NCBI GenBank assembly: GCA_964602655.1
Contig: CAZRSF010000037.1
Coordinates: 1-59,172, forward strand
DNA from: Moduliflexus sp964602655
GTDB lineage: Bacteria; Moduliflexota; Moduliflexia; Moduliflexales; Moduliflexaceae
Direction of reading: 5' to 3'
DNA length: 59,172 nucleotides
Made by a program: the position numbers and the translations under genes. The notes beneath the pieces were generated by a model, which had not been told where the DNA came from, made no database searches, and worked only from the letters and a program-made list of their open reading frames with translations. Of this stretch, positions 1 through 7,827 are shown piece after piece. Numbering within the stretch: the stretch's first letter is position 1; each line of letters opens with the position of its first letter.

Positions 1-81
1 AGAATCATTTATGAATCTTTTGTCTATTAAAAACTAATGATTTAATGTAGTAGGTACCGGGAACGCAACATCAACACATCT

Positions 82-105
82 CCTCCCTCGCCTTTGAGGG
101 AGGGG
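82..105. repeat. short inverted repeat upstream of sugar permease
   Basis: CCTCCCTC and GAGGGAGG arms flank a short GCCTTT centre. It resembles the CCCCTCCC/GGGAGGGG arms of the elements at 5650 and 22428. It lies just before the Shine-Dalgarno GAGGGA (117-122) of the first permease. Confidence 0.5.
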
Positions 106-128
106 ACATTCTGATTGAGGGACACTCT

Positions 129-1097
129 ATGAGCGCATCACAGGCATACCCCTCCGCTGACGGGCGCGTCGCCAATCAGGCCGGCCGCACAGTCAGCGCC
201 GCCGCGCGGCGACGGCATGAAAATTTGGTTGGCTACTTATACCTCTCCCCCTGGCTGATCGGCTTTATCGTCTTCACCCTGGTTCCGATCGTCGCCTCGT
301 TTGTGCTGGCGTTTACCAAGTATGACATTCTCAGCGCCCCCAAATGGGTCGGATTCGATAATTTCGAACGCATGTTGTTTCGCGATTCGCGCTACTGGCA
401 ATCCGTGCGAGTGACATTTCATTATGTCTTTACCGCCATTCCGCTGCGACTCACATTTGCGCTGATCGTCGCCATGCTGTTGAACACGAAACGTCGGATG
501 ATTCCCACCTATCGCGCCATGTATTACGCCCCGTCCATCGTCGGCGGAAGCATCGCCGTCGCCGTGATGTGGGGGCAGATTTTCGGGAAAACCGGATTGG
601 TCAATTTTATCCTGGCGGGGTTCGGCGTCAAAGGGTTGATCTGGCTCAGCGACGTGCGCACCGCGATCTGGCCGCTGATTATTTTGGCGGCGTGGCAATT
701 CGGCTCGCCGATGTTGATTTTTTTAGCCGGTTTGAAACAGATTCCCACCGAGTTGTACGAATCCGCCGGGATCGACGGCGCGGGAAGCTGGTCATGCTTT
801 TTGAAAATTACGCTGCCGATGCTGACGCCGGTGATTCTCTTTAATTTAGTGATGCAGATGATCAGCGGCTTTCTCGTCTTTTCGCAGGCGTTTATTTTGA
901 GTAACGGCCTCGGCGATCCGATGGATGGATTATTGGTGTATGCGCTCTACCTCTATCAGCAGGCGTTTGTGAACTTTAAAATGGGCTACAGCGCGGCGAT
1001 GGCATGGGCGTTATTGCTCGTGGTGGCGTTTTTTACCGCCATTGTCTTCAAATCGTCCCAATACTGGGTCTTCTACGAATCCGAAGGAGGCGAATAA
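129..1097 (+). CDS. sugar ABC transporter permease, MalF/UgpA type
   Basis: Inner-membrane permease subunit of a carbohydrate (CUT1-type) ABC importer. The 322 residues match the family length. After about 30 cytoplasmic residues there is a first membrane span rich in LSPWLIGFIVF, then several more spans. Near residues 209-232 is the EAA loop (ESAGIDGAGSW followed by ITLPML), which docks on the ATPase. GAGGGA lies 6 nt before the ATG. The next permease starts 1 nt after the stop, so the two are co-transcribed. The binding protein is not visible and probably lies upstream of the window. The substrate cannot be read from the sequence; the GH4 and isomerase-like neighbours suggest a glycoside or plant sugar. 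Confidence 0.93.
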   Translation: MSASQAYPSADGRVANQAGRTVSAAARRRHENLVGYLYLSPWLIGFIVFTLVPIVASFVLAFTKYDILSAPKWVGFDNFERMLFRDSRYWQSVRVTFHYVFTAIPLRLTFALIVAMLLNTKRRMIPTYRAMYYAPSIVGGSIAVAVMWGQIFGKTGLVNFILAGFGVKGLIWLSDVRTAIWPLIILAAWQFGSPMLIFLAGLKQIPTELYESAGIDGAGSWSCFLKITLPMLTPVILFNLVMQMISGFLVFSQAFILSNGLGDPMDGLLVYALYLYQQAFVNFKMGYSAAMAWALLLVVAFFTAIVFKSSQYWVFYESEGGE

Positions 1098-1098
1098 C

Positions 1099-1992
1099 AT
1101 GACCGAGCAAGAACATGCCGCGACAATAGCGCTTGAACTGCAAAAACAACAACGGCGGAAGGTGTTTATCAGAAGCTGCGTATATCATGGCAGCGTCGGA
1201 CTGTTAGGCTTTCTCATGATCTACCCGATCCTCTGGATGTTCGCCAGTTCATTGAAAGGTCCGGAGGAGATTTGGATGCATATCACCTCGTTGATTCCGC
1301 AACGCCTTGTGTTTCAAAATTATGTGTCCGGCTGGAAAGGGTTCGGCGGGATTACATTTGCGACGTTTTTCAAAAACTCGTTCTTGTATGCCGGCGTCGC
1401 AACGTTTGGGTCGGTCATCTCGTCGGCGGTGGTGGCGTATGCCTTTGCGCGGCTGCATTTTATCGGTCGCAAAGGCTGGTTTATGCTTATGCTGCTGACG
1501 CTCATGCTGCCGCAGCAAGTGCTCCTGATTCCGCAATACATCATGTTCGGGAAATTGGGGTGGTTGAATACGTTCAAACCGCTGCTCGTGCCGCGCTTTT
1601 TCGGCCATCCGTTTTTTATCTTTTTGATGGTGCAATTCATTCGCGGCATCCCGAAAGAATTGGACGAAGCGGCTTCGATTGACGGATGCAGTAAAACCAC
1701 GATTTTCTGGCGCATTCTGCTGCCGCTGATTCAACCGGCCTTGATTACGTCTGCGATCTTTTCATTTTATTGGACATGGGAAGATTTCATGACGCCGGTG
1801 ATTTATCTGAATAACCCGAAATTGTACACGATTTCATTAGCCTTGCGTACCTTTGCCGATCCGCAGTCCAGCACGGATTGGGGCGCAATTTTCGCCATGT
1901 CCAGCCTCTCGCTCGTGCCGGTCTTTCTGATTTTTATCGTCTGTCAACGGTATATCGTCGAAGGCATCAGCACGACCGGCTTAAAAGGATAA
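1099..1992 (+). CDS. sugar ABC transporter permease, MalG/UgpE type
   Basis: Second permease of the CUT1 importer, 297 residues. The reading frame is open further upstream, but ATG 1099 is preferred because GAAGGAGG (1083-1090) lies 8 nt before it and this start does not overlap the first permease. The EAA motif (DEAASIDGCSKTTIFWRI) lies near residues 188-205, followed by LLPLIQPAL. About six membrane spans are visible. The C-terminus GISTTGLKG matches the family ending. It pairs with the preceding permease to form the heterodimeric channel. The ATPase is not nearby, which is common because MsmK/UgpC-type ATPases are often shared. Confidence 0.93.
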   Translation: MTEQEHAATIALELQKQQRRKVFIRSCVYHGSVGLLGFLMIYPILWMFASSLKGPEEIWMHITSLIPQRLVFQNYVSGWKGFGGITFATFFKNSFLYAGVATFGSVISSAVVAYAFARLHFIGRKGWFMLMLLTLMLPQQVLLIPQYIMFGKLGWLNTFKPLLVPRFFGHPFFIFLMVQFIRGIPKELDEAASIDGCSKTTIFWRILLPLIQPALITSAIFSFYWTWEDFMTPVIYLNNPKLYTISLALRTFADPQSSTDWGAIFAMSSLSLVPVFLIFIVCQRYIVEGISTTGLKG

Positions 1993-1996
1993 TTCC

Positions 1997-2026
1997 CGTA
2001 GAGACGCACGGCCGTGCGTCTCTACG
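1997..2026. repeat. 30-nt perfect palindrome (family D, copy 1)
   Basis: CGTAGAGACGCACGG is followed directly by its reverse complement, with no loop. Near-identical copies lie at 41599-41639 and inside the methylase gene at 47473-47500. It sits between the permease operon and the GH4 gene, overlapping the 5' end of the longest open frame for the GH4 gene; the real start is downstream. Confidence 0.9.
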
Positions 2027-2049
2027 CAGGTTTCTTTCCTCAAATCATC

Positions 2050-3372
2050 ATGATTAAAATTGCATTTATTGGCGGCGGCAGCGTTCAATGGACAACCGGC
2101 TTAGTGGCCGATATGGCGCTGACCAAACACCTCGCAGGCGCAACGGTCGTGCTGCATGACATTGACGCCGATGCGCTCGATTTGTTGGTTCGCGCCAGCA
2201 AACGGGTTGTCAGCGATGTGGCAGGCAACCTCACAATTACCTCAACGCCAAACCGCGCCGAGGCGCTGCGTGACGCTGACTTCGTGATCCTCTGCATTTC
2301 CGTCGGCGGGTTAGCGGCGATGCGCAACGACATCGAAATTCCAGAACGCTACGGCATTTACCAATCGGTCGGCGATACCGTCGGGCCGGGCGGATTGGCG
2401 CGTGGACTGCGGCATATTCCGTTTGCGGTGCAAGTCGCCCGCGAAATGGAACAATTGTGCCCGAACGCCTACATGTTGAACCTGACCAATCCGATGACCA
2501 CGATCTGCCGGGGCGTGACTCGCGCTACGAACATCCGAACCATCGGCCTCTGTCATGAAGTGGACATCGTTCGGATGCGCCATTTGACGCGCCTCTTCAA
2601 TCTGCCGGAACAAGAAATTTCGATGGACGTGGCGGGCATCAACCATTTGCCCGTGCTTCTGCGCTGCGACGCTGCCGGACGCGATGGATTGGCGCTGCTG
2701 CGGGAATGGCTGGCGTCTCATAGCGTATTTGAGTTTCTTGGCGAACATGACAGCGACGTAAAGACGGATGTGTTTCGCGATAGATTGGCGGTGAAATTAT
2801 CGCTCTTCAAACGGCTCGGCGTCCTCTTCGGCGCAGGCGACCGGCATGTTGCCGAATTTTTGCCTGGATTTTTAACCGACGCGAATCAGCGCGGCAATCG
2901 CTTCGGCGTGCTGCTGACGACGATTGAAAATCGCCGCAATTTAGCAAACGCTCGCCGCCAGCGAATTGAACAGTATGCCGCAGGCACAATCAGCGAAAAT
3001 TGGAAGATGTCCTTCGAACAAATGGCGGCGGTGATGGCGGCGATCTCCGGCGGTCCGGCAGGGCAGTTTGTGGTGAACGTGCCGAATCAAGGGCAGATTG
3101 ATAACCTGCCGCGTCAGGCGGTTGTGGAATGCATGGCGCAGGTGGATGCGCTTGGTGTGCGCCCGCTTGCGGTCGGCAGCCTGCCGCTTCCGGCGTATGG
3201 CATCATTGCCGCGCATGTCGCTCGTCAGGAATTGATTGTCGAGGCAGCGCTCACCGGCAATCGCGCTCCCGCGTTAGCTGCGCTGATGACCGATCCGCTT
3301 GTGACGAATCCCGAAACCGCTGAACCGATGCTGGACGAATTGCTCGCTGCAAACGCGCGATTTATTTCATAG
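2050..3372 (+). CDS. GH4 family glycosidase (alpha-galactosidase/glucosidase-like)
   Basis: Family 4 glycoside hydrolases use NAD+ and a divalent metal to cleave alpha- or beta-glycosides by an oxidation-elimination route. The 440 residues begin with the Rossmann motif IAFIGGGS and have the DID acid after the second strand. The family signature around residues 93-125 is present (RNDIEIPERYG, then GDTVGPGG and RGLRHIP). The metal/substrate residues are visible as NLTNPM, GLCHE and GINHLP. ATG 2050 is chosen because the start at 2014 would translate part of a palindromic repeat. Its position after a sugar importer fits hydrolysis of the imported glycoside. Exact substrate is not determinable. 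Confidence 0.88.
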   Translation: MIKIAFIGGGSVQWTTGLVADMALTKHLAGATVVLHDIDADALDLLVRASKRVVSDVAGNLTITSTPNRAEALRDADFVILCISVGGLAAMRNDIEIPERYGIYQSVGDTVGPGGLARGLRHIPFAVQVAREMEQLCPNAYMLNLTNPMTTICRGVTRATNIRTIGLCHEVDIVRMRHLTRLFNLPEQEISMDVAGINHLPVLLRCDAAGRDGLALLREWLASHSVFEFLGEHDSDVKTDVFRDRLAVKLSLFKRLGVLFGAGDRHVAEFLPGFLTDANQRGNRFGVLLTTIENRRNLANARRQRIEQYAAGTISENWKMSFEQMAAVMAAISGGPAGQFVVNVPNQGQIDNLPRQAVVECMAQVDALGVRPLAVGSLPLPAYGIIAAHVARQELIVEAALTGNRAPALAALMTDPLVTNPETAEPMLDELLAANARFIS

Positions 3373-3424
3373 AGAAAAACGAAGCCCCTGTCAAGGAATG
3401 AAGAAAATAATTCGGTAACGACGG

Positions 3425-3574
3425 TTTTTAGCCCCAGCGGGGCGTGATATGTGTAGCAAAAATGATTCTCAACGATTGTTCAGCCCCGTAGGGGCGATAT
3501 GCCGCCCCTACGGGGCTGAAATAATACATGAAGAACCAATTACTACAAACATATTGCCCCGCTGGGGCTAAAAA
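3425..3574. repeat. nested palindromes (families C inside C)
   Basis: Outer arms TTTTTAGCCCCAGCGGGGC (3425-3443) and its reverse complement (3556-3574) enclose a second inverted repeat, CAGCCCCGTAGGGGCG (3481-3496) with its complement (3503-3518). Outside these, CCCCTGTCA at 3386 and CTGGCAGGGGT at 3614 resemble split halves of the family B repeat. The arrangement looks like successive insertion of palindromes into palindromes. The 265-nt gap holds no gene. Confidence 0.85.
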
Positions 3575-3637
3575 ACGTTATTACTGAATAAAATCTTTTA
3601 TTTTCTCAAAAACCCTGGCAGGGGTGGAACTACTGAT

Positions 3638-4552
3638 ATGTACTACACAGGTTTTGCCGATGAAGCGGGCGCGTCCATTGATACGCAAATTCGCGCCACG
3701 CAAGAATTAGGATGGACGCATATCGAATCCCGCAATATTGACGGGGTGAATATCACCGATATTTCAGACGAACAATTCGACGAAGTCGCCGGAAAATTGG
3801 CCGACGCAGGCGTGAAAATCAACTGTTTCGGCAGCGCGGTGGCGAATTGGAGCAAAGATCCGCGCAAAGAAGCGGATTTTCAACGGAGCGTCGCCGAATT
3901 GCAACGGGCGATTCCCCGTATGCAAAGGTTAGGCGTTCCGATGCTGCGCGGAATGAGTTTCGCCGTCGTGAAGGATGAAGAGCCTGACAGCCCGGCATTA
4001 GAACCGCAAATTTTCAAGAAAGTCGCGCATCTCGTCAAAATGTGCGAAGACGCGGGTGTGCTGTATCTTCATGAAAACTGCATGAACTACGGCGGCATGT
4101 CGCCCGATCACACGCGGAAATTGATTGAACAGATCAATTCTCCGGCGTTCAAATTGGTCTTCGATACGGGCAATCCGGTCTTTACTGATTTGCGGCGCGG
4201 CGCAAAACCGTATAAAAAACAACGCGCCTGGGATTTTTATCGGGAAGTGAAGGAATTTATTCATTACGTGCATATCAAAGATGCCCGATATGTCAACGAG
4301 ACAGACGGTATTTTCCCGGCGGTGGATTTCACTTTTCCTGGCGAAGGAGACGGCGATGTCGAAACGATTGTCGCCGACCTGCTGAAAAGCGGCTATGATG
4401 GCGGCTTTTCGATGGAGCCGCATCTTGCGGTCGTCTTTCACGATCCGCAAGCGCAAGCCTCAGAAGCGGATATCCGCTACGCCAATTATGTCGAATACGG
4501 GCGGCGCTTCATGCAGCTTGTCGAACGTGTCCGCGCAAGTATTAAAAAATAA
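3638..4552 (+). CDS. sugar phosphate isomerase/epimerase-like TIM barrel protein
   Basis: A 304-residue protein of the xylose-isomerase-like/AP-endonuclease-2 superfamily, which includes sugar epimerases and IolE-type dehydratases. Probable metal ligands follow the family order: Glu in LHENC (about residue 144), Asp in FDTGNP (about 175), His in VHIKDA (about 211) and Glu in SMEPHL (about 258). No signal peptide, so cytoplasmic. It lies between a GH4 glycosidase and a Gfo/Idh oxidoreductase, a common grouping in sugar or inositol catabolism. A specific reaction cannot be assigned. Confidence 0.85.
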   Translation: MYYTGFADEAGASIDTQIRATQELGWTHIESRNIDGVNITDISDEQFDEVAGKLADAGVKINCFGSAVANWSKDPRKEADFQRSVAELQRAIPRMQRLGVPMLRGMSFAVVKDEEPDSPALEPQIFKKVAHLVKMCEDAGVLYLHENCMNYGGMSPDHTRKLIEQINSPAFKLVFDTGNPVFTDLRRGAKPYKKQRAWDFYREVKEFIHYVHIKDARYVNETDGIFPAVDFTFPGEGDGDVETIVADLLKSGYDGGFSMEPHLAVVFHDPQAQASEADIRYANYVEYGRRFMQLVERVRASIKK

Positions 4553-4566
4553 TATCAATCGCCACA

Positions 4567-4597
4567 GACCTCACAGGTGTTGAACACCTGTGAGGTC
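4567..4597. repeat. 31-nt palindrome (family A, copy 1)
   Basis: GACCTCACAGGTGTT pairs perfectly with AACACCTGTGAGGTC around one central G, followed by TTTTCTTT. It can fold as a 15-bp hairpin with a T-rich tail and may end the isomerase transcript. Other copies: 14350-14380 and a partial one at the end of the window (from about 59165). Confidence 0.88.
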
Positions 4598-4617
4598 TTT
4601 TCTTTGCGGAGAGCCTT

Positions 4618-5640
4618 ATGAAACAAACACCAATGCGTTTTGCCGCAATCGGCTTAAATCACGGCCATATTTACGGACAGGTCAACCTGCTGATCCGCGC
4701 CGGAGCGGAATTGACGGCGTTTTATGCTAAAGAGGCTGACCTCGCTGCGCAATTCGCCGAAAAATATCCGCAAGCGAGACAGGCGGGCAGCGAAGAAGAA
4801 TTACTGGAAGATGGGACGCTTCAGATGATTGTCACGGCGGGCATTCCCTGCGAACGCGCCCCGTTAGCCGTCAGAGCGATGCGACATGGCAAAGATGTCA
4901 TGAGCGACAAGCCGGGCTGTGTGTCGTTCGAGCAATTGGCGGAACTCCGCCGCGTTCAGGCTGAAACCGGACAAATTTATTCGATCTGTTTCAGCGAGCG
5001 CTTCGAAAACCGGGCGACCGTGCAGGCCGGGGAATTGGTCGCCGCCGGAGCGATTGGCCGCGTCGTGCAGACTATCGGACTTGGGCCGCACCAGATTCGC
5101 CCCGAAACCCGCCCGGACTGGTTTTTTCGCAAGGCGCAGTATGGCGGTATTCTGACCGACATCGCCTCGCATCAGGTGGATCAATTTCTTTTTTTCACAA
5201 AATCAACACAGGCGGAAGTCGTCAGTTCGCAAGTCGCAAATTACAAATTTCCGCAATATCCTGAATTAGAGGATTTCGGCGATATGATGCTGCGCGGGAA
5301 TGGCGGCACAGGCTATATTCGCGTGGATTGGTACACGCCTGACGGCCTCGGCACATGGGGCGACGGACGCTTGACGATTCTTGGCACGGAAGGCTACATC
5401 GAACTGCGGAAATATGCCGATATTGCCGGACGCAGTGGTGGCGATCATCTCTTTTTAGTTGACCAAAAAGGAACGCGCTACTTTGATTGTCAAAACGTGC
5501 ATTTGCCCTACGGGGAAAGCTTGATTAACGATATGCTCAACCGGACGGACACCGCGATGCCGCAGGCGCATTGTTTTCTCGCGACAGAGTTGGCCTTACA
5601 CGCCGAAGCCCGCGCTCATCGTTTAGGAAATCTTTCATAA
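4618..5640 (+). CDS. Gfo/Idh/MocA family oxidoreductase
   Basis: NAD(P)-dependent sugar oxidoreductase-type protein of 340 residues. The N-terminal Rossmann domain begins MRFAAIGLNHGHI. The usual EKP motif appears as SDKPG near residue 96, a conservative E-to-D change. The C-terminal half carries the substrate-domain pattern, including GGILTDIASHQVDQ near residue 178 with the conserved Asp and His. GGAG lies about 8 nt before the ATG. It sits between an isomerase-like TIM barrel protein and an aldo/keto reductase in what looks like one catabolic cluster. The substrate is unknown. Confidence 0.88.
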   Translation: MKQTPMRFAAIGLNHGHIYGQVNLLIRAGAELTAFYAKEADLAAQFAEKYPQARQAGSEEELLEDGTLQMIVTAGIPCERAPLAVRAMRHGKDVMSDKPGCVSFEQLAELRRVQAETGQIYSICFSERFENRATVQAGELVAAGAIGRVVQTIGLGPHQIRPETRPDWFFRKAQYGGILTDIASHQVDQFLFFTKSTQAEVVSSQVANYKFPQYPELEDFGDMMLRGNGGTGYIRVDWYTPDGLGTWGDGRLTILGTEGYIELRKYADIAGRSGGDHLFLVDQKGTRYFDCQNVHLPYGESLINDMLNRTDTAMPQAHCFLATELALHAEARAHRLGNLS

Positions 5641-5649
5641 ATTGGAAAG

Positions 5650-5719
5650 CCCACCCCTTGCCCCTCCCAGGAGGGGATTTTGCGAACAATTCCCCTCCTG
5701 GGAGGGGCAAGGGGTGGGG
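5650..5719. repeat. large inverted repeat (family E, copy 1) supplying upstream sequence of the next gene
   Basis: CCCACCCCTTGCCCCTCCC (from 5650) pairs with GGGAGGGGCAAGGGGTGGG (to 5719). Shorter CTCCCAGGAGGGGA and TCCCCTCCTGGGAG palindromes lie inside, with a 13-nt centre. The right arm ends 6 nt before the reductase ATG, so its GGGGTGGGGA may act as the ribosome binding site. A relative is inserted in the NB-ARC gene at 22428-22563. Confidence 0.88.
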
Positions 5720-5725
5720 AATATC

Positions 5726-6748
5726 ATGGAAAAAATACGTTTAGGACGCACAAATTTGATGGTCAGCCGCAGCGGATTCGGGGCAATTCCGATTCAGCGC
5801 ATCAGCCTTGACGCCTCAACGCGCCTGTTGCGCAAAGCATTCGAACAGGGCATCAATTTTTTCGACACCGCCAAAGGTTACACCGACAGCGAAGAGAAAA
5901 TCGGCTATGCGCTGCACGACGCGCGCTCGCAGGTTATTATCGCCACCAAAAGCCCGGCGTCAGACAAAAAAGGCGTGTTGGCAGACATTGACAATAGCTT
6001 GCGCAGGCTGCAAACCGATTACATAGACATTCTGCAATTGCATAATCCGCTCTACGTTCCTCGCCCCGGCGACGAGCACGGCATGTATGACGGCTTATCA
6101 GAAGCCAAAGCGAGCGGCAAAATCCGCTTTCTCGGCCTGACGAATCACCGCCTGAATGTCGCCAAAGAAGCGGTAGAATCAGACCTGTACGATACGATTC
6201 AATTTCCGTTCAGCCTGCTGTCAGCGGCCCAAGATTTGGAATTGATTCAGATCGCAAAACAGCATGATGTCGGCGCGATTGCCATGAAAGCGCTGTCCGG
6301 CGGTCTGATTACGAACGCGGCGTCGGCGTTTGCGTTTCTCCGGCAATATGACAATGTCGTGCCGATCTGGGGGATTGAACTCGAAGCGCAGTTAGATGAA
6401 TTTCTCGCCTTCGAACAACATCCGCCGGTCTTAGATGATGCCATGCGGCAGAGCATCGAGCGTGACCGCAAAGAGCTTTCCGGCGCATTCTGCCGGGGCT
6501 GCGGCTATTGCCTGCCCTGCCCGGTGGAGATTCCGATCCCGATGGCGGCTCGTATGGCTTTGCTGATGGGGCGGATGCCATATCAGCAATTTTTGAGCGC
6601 CGACTGGAAAGAAAAAATGGAACGGATTCCGAAATGTATTGACTGCCGCCAATGCGCCTTGCGCTGCCCATACGAATTGGATACGCCCGCTCTGCTGAAA
6701 AGGGAATATGCAGCATATCAGGAATTTGCAAAACAGCACGCCGCATAA
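5726..6748 (+). CDS. aldo/keto reductase with C-terminal 4Fe-4S ferredoxin-like domain
   Basis: 340 residues. The AKR barrel shows the catalytic tetrad in context: Asp in FFDTAKGYTDSEEKIG with the following Tyr, Lys in IIATKS and His in LQLHNP. The last 90 residues carry two Cys clusters, CRGCGYCLPCP and CIDCRQCALRCP (CX2CX2CX3C type), expected to bind iron-sulfur clusters. ATG 5726 is used because the longer frame from 5642 translates only the family E repeat. It probably acts with the adjacent Gfo/Idh protein in sugar redox metabolism, taking electrons from or giving them to a ferredoxin-like carrier. Confidence 0.9.
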   Translation: MEKIRLGRTNLMVSRSGFGAIPIQRISLDASTRLLRKAFEQGINFFDTAKGYTDSEEKIGYALHDARSQVIIATKSPASDKKGVLADIDNSLRRLQTDYIDILQLHNPLYVPRPGDEHGMYDGLSEAKASGKIRFLGLTNHRLNVAKEAVESDLYDTIQFPFSLLSAAQDLELIQIAKQHDVGAIAMKALSGGLITNAASAFAFLRQYDNVVPIWGIELEAQLDEFLAFEQHPPVLDDAMRQSIERDRKELSGAFCRGCGYCLPCPVEIPIPMAARMALLMGRMPYQQFLSADWKEKMERIPKCIDCRQCALRCPYELDTPALLKREYAAYQEFAKQHAA

Positions 6749-6838
6749 ACAATTGTTAGGATGGCAACACGAGGCACAGCAGGAGATGTCTTGACAGGAA
6801 CGTACGGTGGCGTGAAGGTCTTCGACAGGCAGAGTCCC

Positions 6839-6941
6839 CAGCGCGACACGCCCTGTCTCAGGTTCAAGAGGCACTGCACACGGCGTCCTCGATGCGCAGG
6901 GAGTCGCCGCTATCATACGGATTTCAGGGCGTGTCGCGCTG
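6839..6941. repeat. 17-bp inverted repeat with long loop
   Basis: CAGCGCGACACGCCCTG (6839-6855) and its exact reverse complement (6925-6941) are separated by 69 nt. The surrounding 6749-6970 stretch shows no convincing gene; a minus-strand open frame over it has a protein-unlike composition. It lies just upstream of the attC-like site and may be part of a non-coding or decayed cassette. Confidence 0.7.
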
Positions 6942-6974
6942 ACACACGAGCGAGGCCGTCCGACACAGGCCATC

Positions 6975-7088
6975 TCTAACGATGCGCTTGCAGGCGACTT
7001 CGCAGAGGGCGCGGGTGAAAAATCGGTGGCGTTTCTTCAAGTGTAAGTGGCCGCGCCCTCTGCTCGCAGCCTGAAGCGCGGCGTTAGA
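6975..7088. other. attC-like integron recombination site (115 bp)
   Basis: The ends are TCTAAC (6975-6980) and GTTAGA (7083-7088), exact reverse complements that fit the R''/R' core-site consensus. Inside, GCGCTTGCAGGC faces GCCTGAAGCGC with one unpaired G, and TCGCAGAGGGCGCGG faces CCGCGCCCTCTGCTCGCA with a small bulge. The apex is about 45 nt. This imperfect hairpin with extrahelical bases and terminal core sites is the architecture of attC sites. A small cysteine-rich gene starts 26 nt after it. No integrase gene is in the window, so if real it would be a stray or integrase-less cluster. Confidence 0.6.
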
Positions 7089-7114
7089 ACGCGACCAATA
7101 TAATCAAGGAGTCT

Positions 7115-7375
7115 ATGGAAATCTATTACTGTCCTATCTGTGGGTATGGCCCATTTGAAGAACCGTATGAATCAATAGAAGAGTTGAGATATTCGTATGA
7201 TATTTGTCCCTGCTGTGGCTGTGAATATGGCTACGATGATCATGATCACTATTTCGAGAACTGGGTGACACAAGGGGCGAAATGGTTCAATCAGACGTGT
7301 ACGCCTGAAGGCTGGACACTCGAAGAGCAGTTAACACGACGTATTCGTCCGTGGCCTCCTCAACACGAAATATGA
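7115..7375 (+). CDS. CPCC family cysteine-rich protein
   Basis: Small 86-residue cytoplasmic protein with CPICGYGPF at residues 6-14 and CPCCGCEYGYDD about residues 32-43, the hallmark of the CPCC domain family, probably a zinc-binding fold. The C-terminal WVTQGAKWFNQ and GWTLEEQL are also typical. AAGGAG lies about 6 nt before the ATG. The function of the family is unknown. Its place directly after an attC-like hairpin makes it a likely integron cassette gene. Confidence 0.85.
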   Translation: MEIYYCPICGYGPFEEPYESIEELRYSYDICPCCGCEYGYDDHDHYFENWVTQGAKWFNQTCTPEGWTLEEQLTRRIRPWPPQHEI

Positions 7376-7507
7376 GAAAGGTATGACGACCTATTATCCT
7401 TTCCTTAGTTGCACATCGCATGAGAATAAAACAGCCTTAATGCTATGGTGATATGATTCTAACAATCTGTTTGCACCGGAGCGCAAAGGGTAGGCGGGAA
7501 AATTGAT
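7376..7507. other. non-coding gap with a possible truncated attC end
   Basis: TTCTAAC at 7457-7463 matches an attC R''-type core site and is followed by TTTGC-ACCGGAGC-GCAAA, a small palindrome. No matching GTTRRRY site follows within the usual 60-140 nt; the nearest GTTAGAA is at 7689-7695. At best this is a decayed site. Nothing else is visible in the gap. Confidence 0.3.
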
Positions 7508-7776
7508 TTGGCGGAAACCGCGCTCGAAGGCGTCGAGTTTGCTCCGGTCAGTGAGGGACTGACAGATTCCGAGATGGCGAATAGCGCGAATTGGTTGACA
7601 TGTTATGTCAAAGATCGGATATTCTTTGGGTTCGGAGGAACGCATCAATTAGAAACAATGTTGAATATCTTTCTTGCCTGGGTGAAAAGTTAGAATATTA
7701 TCTCTCATTTGACTGGACAGAACGAGGCGACTTCTTTATCATGGAAATCTACATCGCACAAGAGCGATTGCGCTGA
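7508..7776 (+). pseudogene. possible frameshifted small gene
   Basis: The frame from 7508 reads plausible protein (GLTDSEMANSANWLTCYVKD, IFFGFGG, LETMLNIF) and stops at 7693. Another frame continues with LGEKLEYYLSF then DWTERGDFFIMEIYIAQERLR and stops at 7776. A single base change near 7670 would join them into one protein of about 88 residues. The start and any SD are unclear. No family recognised. It may be a decayed cassette gene next to the attC-like site, or two chance frames. Confidence 0.35.
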
Positions 7777-7827
7777 ATGCCCTGCTTGCAGAGGCGTTCA
7801 ATCACCTCACTGCCATGAGGACACGCG

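Noticed and set aside
3425..3574. Repeated palindromes as a CRISPR array.
   Set aside because: The spacing is irregular, the repeats are nested rather than direct, and no cas genes are present.
6431..6973. Long minus-strand open frame over the aldo/keto reductase end and the following gap.
   Set aside because: Mostly a shadow of the reductase, with a Cys/Arg/Pro-rich composition and no SD.
7457..7695. TTCTAAC and GTTAGAA as a second attC site.
   Set aside because: The 239-nt span is too long and the interior does not fold into an attC-like hairpin; kept only as a possible decayed end.
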